NCBI GenBank assembly: GCA_913775095.1
Contig: CAJYIW010000024.1
Span: 248,001-312,000 of the forward strand
Length of the DNA stretch: 64,000 nt
Reading direction: 5' to 3'
Source: an uncultured Siphonobacter sp.
GTDB taxonomy: Bacteria > Bacteroidota > Bacteroidia > Cytophagales > Spirosomataceae
The notes beneath the pieces were generated by a model. That model saw only the letters and a list, made by a program, of their open reading frames with translations, searched no databases and was not told where the DNA came from. Below, one piece after another: positions 33,629-41,945 of this stretch (positions within the stretch are counted from its first letter, which is position 1; every line of letters begins with the position of its first letter). The position numbers and the translations under genes were made by a program.

Positions 33629-34987
33629 CTAAGGGAAGTCAATGACAAAAGTGGACCCTTCATTCACGACGGATTGGTAGCTTAACTGGAAGCCGTGTAA
33701 GTCCAGAATACGCTTGGTTAAATGAAGTCCCATGCCATGCCCTGCAACAGAGTTAACATTACCTCCCCGATAAAACAGATCAAAGATTCGTTCCTTGTCT
33801 TCCGTTTCAATCCCCCGGCCCTGATCCATTATCTTAATTTGCAGGTGTTCGCTGTAATCGAGGGCTACGATAACGGGTTTTGAATCAGAAAATTTAATGG
33901 CATTTTCAATCAGGTTGGTTAAGACCATGGAAAGTAATACTTCATTTCCTTCCACCAGTAACCAATCCGTGTTTTCCTGTTCCGCCAATACCTCTACGTT
34001 AATACTGGCCCTGGGGTGCGTTATTTTTATTTTACCCAGGACGTCCCATAAGACGTCATCAATCTGAATATTATGAACCGAAAAATTCCGGCTTGCTCCC
34101 AATCCTGACAGGGTTAACAGGCCTTCCATGATGGCTTTTAAATGCTGGGCATCTTCCAGTAAATTAACCAATAAGTGCTGATATTCCTCCTGCGTCCGTT
34201 TTTCCTGAAGATTCACTTCCAGTTCACCAATTAAAGCGGCCAGCGGCGTTTTTAATTCGTGCGAAGCGTGTCTTAAAAAGTGTTTCTGACTTTTCACGCT
34301 TACTTCCAGACGTTCCAGAAAATAGTTAAACGTGCCGATTACTTTCTGCAATTCATCATCTTTGGAACCCCTCTGCTGGGGTAATCTCGAATGTAAATTA
34401 TCCGCCGAAATACTGTTGACCTGATCGATCACCTCCGTAAAGGGCCGGAACGTTCGTTTGGAGAGCCAGGCATTCAAAATCAGGTTAATAGCGATTCCTC
34501 CGAAGAAAAAGCAGATCATGGTGATACCCAGGTTGTTCAGACGTTCCTGCCCGGTGGCATTGACTCCCGAACAAACAATTACGAAATCGCCCTGATTATC
34601 CTGGTAATAGATGCCCGCACACTGCCGGTCGTTCTGGTAAAAATCTACTTCTTTTTTTTTCAGTATTTCCCTGATCCGCTTATCACTGATGGGTAACTCG
34701 GGGCCGCGTTCCACGAAAATCAGTTTACCCGTCGTGTCGTACACCTGAACGATTTCATCCACCAGCGGCACGCGATAAATAGACTCCTGCTTGCTATAGT
34801 TTAGTTTAGTCGCTTCGTCCTTTTCAAAATAGACAAACCCGGCAATCAAAGCCCGATCCGTAAGCTTATTAAAAAAGATGTTAGTCGTATGTTGTTTAAC
34901 GATTACGTACGTCCCGACAAAGACAATCGCCAGTGTGAGGGCGAAGATCAGAGTAGATTGCAGGGTAAGTTTAAAACGAAGTCTCAT
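33629..34987 (-). CDS. sensor histidine kinase (CusS-like)
   Basis: 452 residues. Helix 1 at about 8-30 and helix 2 at about 152-172 bracket a periplasmic sensor domain of roughly 120 residues. A HAMP linker follows (KRTFRPFTEVIDQVNSI), then the H box FLRHASHELKTPLAAL, N box LTNLIENAIKFS, G1 DQGRGIETED, F box FDLFYRGG and G2 GHGMGLHLTKRIL. The start of the adjacent response regulator and the metal efflux operon ahead of it on the same strand suggest metal sensing, but the ligand is inferred only from context. 40 bp after the regulator gene. Confidence 0.92.
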   Translation of the reverse strand: MRLRFKLTLQSTLIFALTLAIVFVGTYVIVKQHTTNIFFNKLTDRALIAGFVYFEKDEATKLNYSKQESIYRVPLVDEIVQVYDTTGKLIFVERGPELPISDKRIREILKKKEVDFYQNDRQCAGIYYQDNQGDFVIVCSGVNATGQERLNNLGITMICFFFGGIAINLILNAWLSKRTFRPFTEVIDQVNSISADNLHSRLPQQRGSKDDELQKVIGTFNYFLERLEVSVKSQKHFLRHASHELKTPLAALIGELEVNLQEKRTQEEYQHLLVNLLEDAQHLKAIMEGLLTLSGLGASRNFSVHNIQIDDVLWDVLGKIKITHPRASINVEVLAEQENTDWLLVEGNEVLLSMVLTNLIENAIKFSDSKPVIVALDYSEHLQIKIMDQGRGIETEDKERIFDLFYRGGNVNSVAGHGMGLHLTKRILDLHGFQLSYQSVVNEGSTFVIDFP

Positions 34988-35027
34988 GGGTACTAAAACC
35001 AGATCACTACAGGCTTGCTTTTAATTT

Positions 35028-35723
35028 TTACAGGGCTGATTCGCTGTGTTTTTCAAACAAATATCCGCGGCCTTTAATCGTCTGAATAAACTTGGTTTCA
35101 TACCCTTTATCCAGCTTATTTCTCAGGTAATTGATGTACACATCGACGACGTTGGTATTCGTATCAAAATTCAGGTCCCAGGCTGCTTCGGCTATTTCTG
35201 CCCGCGTAACCACGCGTTCTTTATTTTGCATGAAGAATAAAAGTAACTTGAATTCGCGGGGCGATAAGGTAATTTCCGTATCGCCGCGTTTCACGATGTG
35301 CCGATCCAGATTAATGGTCAAATCATGATACACATACTGATCAAAATTTCCTTTTTCGAACGACTTCCGGCGTAACTGAGCATTGATTCGGGCGATCAGC
35401 TCCAGAAAGTTGAAGGGTTTTCCTAAGTAATCATCCGCACCTGCTTCCAGTCCCTGAATTTTTTCTTCGGGGGTATTCAACGCACTCAGCATGATCACGG
35501 GAACGTTGATTTCGCGGCGGCGAATGGTCCGGCACACATCAAAACCATCCAGATCCGGTAGCATAATGTCCAGAATGATGGCATCATACTCCTGATGCAT
35601 ACATTCTTCAATGGCCTCATATCCCTTCTCCACGTGCTTAACCTGAAACAGCTTTTCCCGAAGCCCCTTTTCCACAAACGAAGCTACCCGGCTGTCATCC
35701 TCTACCAACAGAATTTTAGACAT
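35028..35723 (-). CDS. OmpR/CusR-type response regulator
   Basis: 231 residues. Receiver domain 1-115 with phospho-acceptor Asp in YDAIILDIMLPDLDGF, acidic pair near LVEDDSR, the switch Ser in VIMLSALNTPEEK and Lys in ADDYLGKPFNF. The winged-helix domain (about 130-228) ends IQTIKGRGYLFEKH. It pairs with the kinase at 33629 and probably controls the efflux operon at 33349-27800. A TACATTTG promoter box lies 41 bp upstream. Confidence 0.95.
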   Translation of the reverse strand: MSKILLVEDDSRVASFVEKGLREKLFQVKHVEKGYEAIEECMHQEYDAIILDIMLPDLDGFDVCRTIRRREINVPVIMLSALNTPEEKIQGLEAGADDYLGKPFNFLELIARINAQLRRKSFEKGNFDQYVYHDLTINLDRHIVKRGDTEITLSPREFKLLLFFMQNKERVVTRAEIAEAAWDLNFDTNTNVVDVYINYLRNKLDKGYETKFIQTIKGRGYLFEKHSESAL

Positions 35724-35764
35724 ATGAATTGAATATTTTCTTCCGATGACGGATGCTTGAAAGA

Positions 35765-35772
35765 CAAATGTA
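35765..35772 (-). promoter_or_regulatory. Bacteroidota -7 box TACATTTG of the two-component system
   Basis: The minus-strand TACATTTG is an exact TAnnTTTG match 41 bp before the response-regulator ATG. No -33 TTTG at the usual spacing. Confidence 0.6.
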
Positions 35773-35902
35773 GGTTTCTATTGTTCAAATCAGGGCATAC
35801 ACGTTCACGGCCTGACCCTCCTCTTCATCCTTTAACGAATTTTCGGCATGCAACGTTTGAGAAAAGGCTTACGTCTTTTACCTAAACGTAAAAATCTTTA
35901 CC

Positions 35903-36928
35903 ATGAAACGTTATCTACCCCTTCCATTATTTCTGCTTATGGCTGGTTCGCTGGCCGCTCAGTCCAGTCAGGATGAGCCTTATCAAACGAAGACCTTCAC
36001 GGGTAATCTTTCCGACATTCGGGTGGATGTTTCCGGGGGCAGTATTCAGGTACATGGAGGTAAGGACCGGGACGTAAAAGTGGAAATGTACGTCACTCTT
36101 AATAACTGGCCTGCCAACAAAATTGATAAAGCAGAAATCGAAAAACGTCTGAATGACTATGAATTAGTAATGAAAACAGAAGGCTCTTCTGTTATTCTAT
36201 CGTCACGCCGTAAAGCAGAGGTAAACTGGGACTCCAAACGTTCCGTCAATGTTTCGTTCAAGGTTTTCACTCCGCAGAATTTCACTACCAATCTAAAAAC
36301 CAGCGGCGGTAGCATTCGTTTGGCGAATCTGAACGGTTCCCAGCAGTTTCAAACCAGCGGCGGTAGCCTGCACATGACCGAGGTTTCCGGAAAAATTCAG
36401 GGACGCACCAGCGGCGGTAGCATTCACCTGGAAAAATGCCGGGACGAAATGGATCTGCAAACGTCGGGAGGCAGTATTCACGCCGAAGAACTGGTGGGAA
36501 AAATCAGTCTTAAAACGTCCGGCGGAAGTCTGCGTTTAAACCACCTCGACGGTATTATCGAAGCAACCACCAGTGGAGGCAGTATTAACGGCGAAGACAT
36601 TGCGGGTGAGTTACACACGCGAACCTCCGGCGGCAGTATCCGACTGTCGGAAATGACGGCTGCACTGGACGCGGAAAGCAGTGCGGGTAGTGTGGATGTA
36701 GAAGTCAAAAAACTGAATAAGTATCTGAAGTTACGGTCTTCGTCGGGTAGCGTCAGGGTTCGGCTGTCCGAAAAACCCGGCGTTGATCTGGCGATCCGGG
36801 GCAATCGGGTGAAGTTTCCTCTGGCCGGGTTTCGCGGGGAAGCCGATGAATATCACGTCAATGGATCGCTCAACGGGGGTGGCGTCCCGGTAACCATCAC
36901 GGCTACGAACAACGTTTCGATTCAGTAA
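35903..36928 (+). CDS. secreted DUF4097-like beta-helix protein with TSGGS repeats
   Basis: 341 residues with signal peptide (MKRYLPLPLFLLMAGSLAAQ). From residue 133 the motif T-S-G-G-S-(I/L) recurs at residues 133, 151, 169, 187, 205, 223 and 241, followed by ESSAGSV at 259 and RSSSGSV at 279; the first eight are exactly 18 residues (54 bp) apart. A further VSGGSIQV is near residue 44. This fits a right-handed parallel beta-helix, as in DUF4097 proteins (a family linked to anti-sigma/envelope functions and adhesins). The exact role is unknown. It is transcribed away from the two-component system; the operators at 36947 lie after its stop. Confidence 0.85.
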   Translation: MKRYLPLPLFLLMAGSLAAQSSQDEPYQTKTFTGNLSDIRVDVSGGSIQVHGGKDRDVKVEMYVTLNNWPANKIDKAEIEKRLNDYELVMKTEGSSVILSSRRKAEVNWDSKRSVNVSFKVFTPQNFTTNLKTSGGSIRLANLNGSQQFQTSGGSLHMTEVSGKIQGRTSGGSIHLEKCRDEMDLQTSGGSIHAEELVGKISLKTSGGSLRLNHLDGIIEATTSGGSINGEDIAGELHTRTSGGSIRLSEMTAALDAESSAGSVDVEVKKLNKYLKLRSSSGSVRVRLSEKPGVDLAIRGNRVKFPLAGFRGEADEYHVNGSLNGGGVPVTITATNNVSIQ

Positions 36929-36946
36929 GAATTCTGCTTTATTTGA

Positions 36947-36984
36947 TGTCCGAAAGCGTACACTAAGTTGTACGTTTTCGGACA
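36947..36984 (+). promoter_or_regulatory. paired 16-bp palindromic operators upstream of the ATPase-TolC operon
   Basis: TGTCCGAAAGCGTACA (36947-36962) and TGTACGTTTTCGGACA (36969-36984) are inverted near-copies with a 6-bp spacer, again 22 bp centre to centre. The first site matches the one at 4112-4127 in 15 of 16 bases. They lie 54 bp before the -24 GG. Confidence 0.75.
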
Positions 36985-37037
36985 TATTTATTTCATAACT
37001 AGTTGATTATTAATCAATTTTACAATAAATGAACGTT

Positions 37038-37054
37038 TGGCACAGCTTTAGAAA
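37038..37054 (+). promoter_or_regulatory. putative sigma-54 (-24/-12) promoter of the ATPase-TolC operon
   Basis: TGGCACAGCTTTAGAAA has TGGCAC (a full -24 box) with GG at 37039-37040, ten bases, then GA at 37051-37052. Transcription would start near 37064, 15 bp before the ATG. The core matches the element at 4206-4220. Confidence 0.66.
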
Positions 37055-37078
37055 TTAAAGAAACCAAACAGCTTTATC

Positions 37079-37765
37079 ATGATTGTACTGAACGACATTG
37101 AACGATATTTTCAGAACGGTTTTACCAAGACCTATATTCTTCGCCACGTTTCTACGGAAATCAAAGCCGGTGAATTTGTGAGTATCATGGGGCCTTCCGG
37201 AGCCGGAAAATCTACCTTACTCAACATCATTGGCCTGCTGGACCAGCCTACTTCCGGCGAATATTTATTCCTGGATCAACCCGTTCAGAAATTAAGCGAG
37301 AAAAAACGCTCGGAGTTATATAAAGCCTACATCGGTTTCGTATTTCAGGCCTACCATTTAATTGACGAGCTAACCGTTTACGAAAACCTGGAGACCCCTC
37401 TGCTTTACAAAAACGTACCCAGTTCTGAACGCAAAAGTCGCATTGCTGACATTCTGGATCGCTTCAACATGGTGGCCAAGAAAGACCTTTTCCCCAATCA
37501 GCTTTCCGGCGGACAGCAGCAACTGGTCGGCATTGCCCGAGCTCTGATCGGTCAGCCTAAAATCATTCTTGCCGATGAACCCACGGGTAACCTCCAGTCG
37601 GCTCAGGCGGAAGAAATCATGCAGATTTTCAAGCAGTTGAATCAGGAAGGCATCACGATCATTCAGGTAACGCACTCCGAAAAAAATGCTTCTTACGGCA
37701 ATCGGATTCTTCACCTAAACGATGGCAAAATCGTTGAAGACGTTCGGGTTGAATCTGTAGTGTAA
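37079..37765 (+). CDS. ABC transporter ATP-binding protein (MacB/LolD type)
   Basis: 228 residues. Walker A GPSGAGKST near 42-50, Q loop with FQAYHL, signature LSGGQQQ, Walker B IILADEPTGNL, and H loop QVTHSE. The length and layout match the LolD/MacB-type ATPase subunits that pair with FtsX-fold permeases. No permease follows; instead a TolC-like gene starts 38 bp later. The six ATPase-less permeases in the window are likely partners, an inference strengthened by the shared operators and -24/-12 element. Confidence 0.94.
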   Translation: MIVLNDIERYFQNGFTKTYILRHVSTEIKAGEFVSIMGPSGAGKSTLLNIIGLLDQPTSGEYLFLDQPVQKLSEKKRSELYKAYIGFVFQAYHLIDELTVYENLETPLLYKNVPSSERKSRIADILDRFNMVAKKDLFPNQLSGGQQQLVGIARALIGQPKIILADEPTGNLQSAQAEEIMQIFKQLNQEGITIIQVTHSEKNASYGNRILHLNDGKIVEDVRVESVV

Positions 37766-37803
37766 CCTAACCTTTCCCCGTTTACCGAAAGCCAGTCAAA
37801 CGT

Positions 37804-39114
37804 ATGAAAAAGCTTATTCTCGGAGGTTTTCTGCTCCTTAGCGGTATGCTACAGGCTCAGACTCCTATGACTCTCAAAGAAGCCGTCGGCACGGCAATCC
37901 GTAATAACCTCAACGTTCGTCAGAATGAATTGAGCCTTGAAACGAGCCATAACAACCTGACTCAGTCGAAGTTAGCACTTCTTCCATCCGCTCAGGCCAA
38001 TGCCTCGCAATCGCTCAACTATGGTCGAAGCATTGACCCTTATACGAACGTATACGTCAATCAGCAACTCAATGCCTCTAACTTTAGTATGTCAGCGGGC
38101 CTGGTTCTTTACAACGGACTCTTCTATCGCAATACCATTCGTCAGAACAATTTGTTGTTAAAAGCAAGCGAGCAGGACGTTCAGCAGGCTAAGGATGTTA
38201 TTACCATCAATACCATTCTGGCCTACCTGCAGGTGCTGAGCAGTGAAGATCAGGTTAATCTGGCCACCCAGCAACTGGACGCTTCCAAAATGCAACTGGA
38301 ACGTACCGCTGAGTTGGTAAAGGCCGGAAACCTGGCTCCCGCCGACGAATATACCCTGGCCTCTCAGGTCGCTACCGATCAATTGAATCTGGTCACGGCT
38401 CAGGGACAACTGAAACTGAACCGCCTCACCTTCTGGCAAACGCTCAATAGTCCACAAACGCCGCTGGATTTCAAGCTGGAACGCTTAACCCCTGAAGGCG
38501 AAATGGGCTACGAAACGTCAGCGTCTAAAATTTATGAAGCAGCCGATCAGAACCTGGCCATGATTAAAGCGGCTAAATACCGGGTTTTGAGTTTCGATCA
38601 GGCCATCCGGGCTCAGAAGGGACTGCTGGTACCTCAGCTTTCTCTGAATTCGTTCATCAGTACACGTTATTCCTCCACGGCTGCCATCAATTATGGCGAG
38701 CAGTTGGGTAATAACTTCAACCGAAACTTTTCACTGGATTTGTCCATTCCCATTTTCCGAAGCTGGATTTATAAAAACCGGATTCAGAATGCTATTGTGG
38801 ATAAGAAAAAAGCGGAGGTTCAGGTACAAAGTGTGCAGGTACAGGTAAAGCAGGGCATTGAGCAGGCGTACGCCAATCTGGAAGTAGCCAAGATGCGGTA
38901 CGATGCCCTGGAGGGACAGGTAGTCAGTTTTTCCGAAACTCTGGCTTCCGCAGAAAGTCGTTTTCAGGCCGGTACGCTGAACGTAGTTGAATACAACATC
39001 GCTAAAACCAACCTCGACCGGGCTCGCTTAAATCAGGTTCAGGCTCGTTACGATTACCTGTTCCGGGTAAAGATTCTGGATTACTACCAGGGCAAGAACC
39101 TGTTTATTGATTAA
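37804..39114 (+). CDS. TolC-family outer-membrane channel protein
   Basis: 436 residues with signal peptide (MKKLILGGFLLLSGMLQAQ). The two-repeat coiled-coil layout (about 25-215 and 225-430) with PSAQANASQSLNYGRSIDPYTN near the first beta hairpin and FNRNFSLDLSIPIFRSW near the second marks an outer-membrane efflux protein. It is 38 bp after the ATPase gene and probably co-transcribed. A membrane-fusion protein is missing from the cluster. Convergent to the PspC-domain gene. Confidence 0.92.
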   Translation: MKKLILGGFLLLSGMLQAQTPMTLKEAVGTAIRNNLNVRQNELSLETSHNNLTQSKLALLPSAQANASQSLNYGRSIDPYTNVYVNQQLNASNFSMSAGLVLYNGLFYRNTIRQNNLLLKASEQDVQQAKDVITINTILAYLQVLSSEDQVNLATQQLDASKMQLERTAELVKAGNLAPADEYTLASQVATDQLNLVTAQGQLKLNRLTFWQTLNSPQTPLDFKLERLTPEGEMGYETSASKIYEAADQNLAMIKAAKYRVLSFDQAIRAQKGLLVPQLSLNSFISTRYSSTAAINYGEQLGNNFNRNFSLDLSIPIFRSWIYKNRIQNAIVDKKKAEVQVQSVQVQVKQGIEQAYANLEVAKMRYDALEGQVVSFSETLASAESRFQAGTLNVVEYNIAKTNLDRARLNQVQARYDYLFRVKILDYYQGKNLFID

Positions 39115-39121
39115 TGGGGTC

Positions 39122-39343
39122 CTATAATTCCCAAACCGTTGGATTCTGATGACGACGCAGGTGTTTGCTGAAGTTCATCCAGAAAGCCATGATCAGATAA
39201 AGAACCAGCGGGGAGCCCATAGTCAGGCAGGAAGTGTAGATAAAATAAATTCGAATGCTGCTCGCAGAAATCCCTAAACGTTCTCCCACTAGCGAGCAAA
39301 CTCCAAATGCCTGATTTTCAAGAATATATCGAAAGCGATTCAT
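39122..39343 (-). CDS. PspC-domain membrane protein
   Basis: 73 residues. FRYILENQAFGVCSLVGERLGISASSIRIYFIYTSCLTMGSPLVLYLIMAFWMN matches the PspC layout: a short amphipathic DNA/protein-binding-like start, then one hydrophobic helix with YLIMAFW. PspC proteins sense envelope stress. The window has no pspA. Its stop lies 7 bp from the convergent TolC-type gene. Confidence 0.8.
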   Translation of the reverse strand: MNRFRYILENQAFGVCSLVGERLGISASSIRIYFIYTSCLTMGSPLVLYLIMAFWMNFSKHLRRHQNPTVWEL

Positions 39344-39501
39344 GGTTGGACGGTTGTTTTGCGTTCGAAATTAGCGATCTGAAATGATTCCGAAAAATTC
39401 ATTCCAGCATTTAACAAAAAATTTTTTTGACCAAACTGTATAAACCCTAAAAATTTCTTTTTTATTTCGGGTAAATCTTCCGTTTCAATATTTAATTTGT
39501 T

Positions 39502-39699
39502 ATGAACACAGGTACAGTTAAGTTTTACAACGAAAGCAAAGGCTTCGGTTTCATCGTTGACGATGCCACGGGACAGGACATCTTCGTTCACGTCACTGGA
39601 TTGAATGGTTTGCAGATCCGTCAGGACGATCGCGTTTCTTACGAAACGATCAGCGGCAAAAAAGGCGTGAACGCAGTGAACGTTCAGAAATTATCTTAA
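39502..39699 (+). CDS. cold-shock domain protein (CspA family)
   Basis: 65 residues, a single CSD. RNP1-like motif KGFGFIVDD and RNP2-like DIFVHVTGL are both present, starting MNTGTVKFYNESKGFGF. It binds single-stranded nucleic acid and may act as an RNA chaperone. A terminator hairpin follows. The upstream A/T-rich leader lacks an exact TAnnTTTG box. Confidence 0.95.
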   Translation: MNTGTVKFYNESKGFGFIVDDATGQDIFVHVTGLNGLQIRQDDRVSYETISGKKGVNAVNVQKLS

Positions 39700-39725
39700 T
39701 CCCTTAAGTTTTTTCTAAACTCCGG

Positions 39726-39755
39726 TCCCGGACTCTTCTGAGTTCGGGATTTCCT
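39726..39755 (+). terminator. terminator hairpin of the cold-shock gene
   Basis: TCCCGGACTC pairs with GAGTTCGGGA (one mismatch) around TTCT and is followed by TTTCCTTTTC. Confidence 0.78.
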
Positions 39756-39760
39756 TTTCA

Positions 39761-39937
39761 GGACTTTCTCTACAGTCAGTCGAGTTAGGATAAAGCAAAG
39801 GTTACCATTAAAAACCTGAATTCTTTCCCCTTTTGGTTAATTAATTGTGAAGGTTAGGAATGCGTCCCTGCCGGGGCTCTATTTTTTCCGGATTAAGTTT
39901 ACTGTGCAACCGTACCAAAACCCTGGAGATCAGGCCT
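39761..39937. other. intergenic stretch with no gene seen
   Basis: Between the terminators of the cold-shock gene and lysS I find no ORF, tRNA or promoter box. It is part of the 315-bp gap between the two genes. Confidence 0.5.
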
Positions 39938-39976
39938 AAAAAAAGCGGAGAACCTAGAACGCCGGTCCCCGCTTCG
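39938..39976 (-). terminator. terminator of lysS
   Basis: On the minus strand AAGCGGGGACC can pair with GGTTCTCCGCTT with mismatches in the middle, followed by a seven-T run. It is 38 bp beyond the lysS stop. Confidence 0.78.
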
Positions 39977-40014
39977 TTTATCTGACAGGTTAGCTGAATA
40001 AACAGCCCAATGGA

Positions 40015-41727
40015 CTAAACCCAGCTTTTCACTTCGTCCAGACTTGGCATTTTCGCTTCAATTTTCAGCTTTTTACGCAAGCCCCCTAAATCATTAAATA
40101 CCTTATTGGGGTTAGCTCCTTTTAAGGCTTCTACCGTCAGGAAACCCATTTTCTGGATCGCAGGTACCCATTCAGCCGGGATACCAGCCGCCACGTAATC
40201 AGCTTCGGTAGCAACTTCCACTTTTTTCTCAGCCCGCATCTGGGGGAAAAATAATACTTCCTGAATGCTGGCGTTGTTGGTCATCATCATCGTCAGACGG
40301 TCAATACCAAAGCCGATCCCTGCGGTTGGAGGCATACCGTATTCCAGCGAACGAATGAAATCTTCATCCAGTGCCATCGCTTCTTCGTCTCCGCGTTCAG
40401 CCAGACGTAACTGATCTTCAAAACGCTCCCGCTGATCAATGGGATCATTCAGCTCCGAATACGCATTGGCTATTTCTTTTCCATTGACATAGATCTCAAA
40501 ACGTTCTACCAGACCGGGTTTCGAGCGGTGTTTCTTGGTCAGAGGAGACATTTCCAGCGGATAATCCGTAATGAACGTAGGCTGAATCAGATTGCTTTCT
40601 ACAGTCTCGCCGAAGATTTCGTCAATCAGTTTACCTTTACCCATCGAAGCATCCACTTCAATGCCTAACTTCTTGGCTTCTTCCAGTAATTCTGCTTCAT
40701 TGAGAGCATCTACATCGATACCCGTCTGTTTCTGAATCGCTTCAGAGATGGTCATTCGCGTATAAGGCCCCTGGAAATCAACCACGTTATCACCAATCTG
40801 AACTTTCGTCTGTCCATTAGTAGCTAGGGCTACTTTCTCCAGAATTTCTTCGGTGATATCCATCATCCAGTCGTAGTCTTTGTACGCTACGTAGAATTCC
40901 AGCGAGGTGTACTCGGGATTGTGAGTGCGGTCCATCCCCTCGTTACGGAACATTTTACCGAACTCGTATACGCCTTCAAACCCACCCACAATCAGGCGTT
41001 TCAGGTATAACTCATTGGCAATCCGCAGATACAGGGGCATATCCAGCGTATTGTGGTGCGTCTTAAACGGACGGGCCGCGGCTCCACCGTGAATGGGTTG
41101 CAATACGGGCGTTTCTACTTCCAGCCAGCCGCGATCATCAAAAATCCGACGCATGGTTGAAATGATTTTAGCCCGCTTTACGAATATATCTTTTACCTCG
41201 GGGTTCACAATCAGATCCACGTACCGTTGCCGATACCGTAACTCCGGGTCCGTAAAGCCATCGTAAGTGTTTCCTTCTTCGTCCCGTTTTACAATGGGTA
41301 GAGGCCGGAGTGATTTCGTTAGAATGGTAAATTCCTGAACGTGGATGGAAACCTCCCCCGTCTGGGTCGTGAAGACATATCCTTTCACGCCCACGATGTC
41401 TCCAATATCCAGTAATTTCTTGAATACGGTGTTATACAGCGTCTTATCTTCACCGGGACACAAATCGTCGCGACGGAAGTAGAGCTGAATACGCCCGGTA
41501 GAATCCTGAAGTTCAGCAAAGCTGGCTGAACCCATAATCCGGAAACTCATCAGACGCCCGGCGATGGACACCGTTTTATAATCAGTCTTGTTGCGGTCGT
41601 AGTTCTGATGGATATCGGCTGCGGTTACATTTACTTCGTAACCATCAGCGGGATAGGGGTCAATGCCCAATCGGTATAGTTCTTCCCGTTTCTGCCGACG
41701 GAGTAATTCTTGTTCAGAAAGTTGCAT
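40015..41727 (-). CDS. lysS: lysyl-tRNA synthetase (class II)
   Basis: 570 residues from [18 protein letters not shown]. An upstream in-frame Met at 41820 would add 31 residues that do not fit the family, and the promoter box at 41787-41794 lies between the two, so 41727 is chosen. OB-fold anticodon-binding domain at about 50-160; class II motif 2 in [26 protein letters not shown]-like sequence and motif 3 [11 protein letters not shown]. About 75 residues after motif 3, [20 protein letters not shown] and [12 protein letters not shown], form a helical C-terminal extension beyond the usual bacterial end. Charges tRNA-Lys; cytoplasm. Confidence 0.97.
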   Translation of the reverse strand: MQLSEQELLRRQKREELYRLGIDPYPADGYEVNVTAADIHQNYDRNKTDYKTVSIAGRLMSFRIMGSASFAELQDSTGRIQLYFRRDDLCPGEDKTLYNTVFKKLLDIGDIVGVKGYVFTTQTGEVSIHVQEFTILTKSLRPLPIVKRDEEGNTYDGFTDPELRYRQRYVDLIVNPEVKDIFVKRAKIISTMRRIFDDRGWLEVETPVLQPIHGGAAARPFKTHHNTLDMPLYLRIANELYLKRLIVGGFEGVYEFGKMFRNEGMDRTHNPEYTSLEFYVAYKDYDWMMDITEEILEKVALATNGQTKVQIGDNVVDFQGPYTRMTISEAIQKQTGIDVDALNEAELLEEAKKLGIEVDASMGKGKLIDEIFGETVESNLIQPTFITDYPLEMSPLTKKHRSKPGLVERFEIYVNGKEIANAYSELNDPIDQRERFEDQLRLAERGDEEAMALDEDFIRSLEYGMPPTAGIGFGIDRLTMMMTNNASIQEVLFFPQMRAEKKVEVATEADYVAAGIPAEWVPAIQKMGFLTVEALKGANPNKVFNDLGGLRKKLKIEAKMPSLDEVKSWV

Positions 41728-41786
41728 GTTCTCTAATTGCCCCACACGGAGGCCGTTAACAATGTGCTCATCGCATGGATGAAATG

Positions 41787-41794
41787 CAAAAATA
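41787..41794 (-). promoter_or_regulatory. Bacteroidota -7 box TATTTTTG of lysS
   Basis: The minus-strand TATTTTTG fits TAnnTTTG exactly. It places the transcript start near 41780, about 53 bp before the chosen ATG. Confidence 0.62.
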
Positions 41795-41874
41795 ACTATT
41801 GACCGCTGGTCTATCGACATAACCTTTGGCTCAATTTTAAGGTTTTATTGTTTCCATTGCGTTTAACTATCCAT

Positions 41875-41882
41875 TAGATTTG
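41875..41882 (+). promoter_or_regulatory. Bacteroidota -7 box TAGATTTG of rpoN
   Basis: TAGATTTG fits TAnnTTTG exactly and lies 63 bp before the rpoN ATG. TTG triplets lie 15 and 24 bp before it, neither at the ideal spacing. Confidence 0.55.
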
Positions 41883-41945
41883 TAATAAGACCTTCCTGAA
41901 ACGTCATTTGGACGCAATCTGGGAATTTTTACATAAGGACGAGAC

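Noticed and set aside
41728-41820. ATG at 41820 as lysS start
   Set aside because: The promoter box 41787-41794 lies between it and 41727, and the added residues do not match LysRS.
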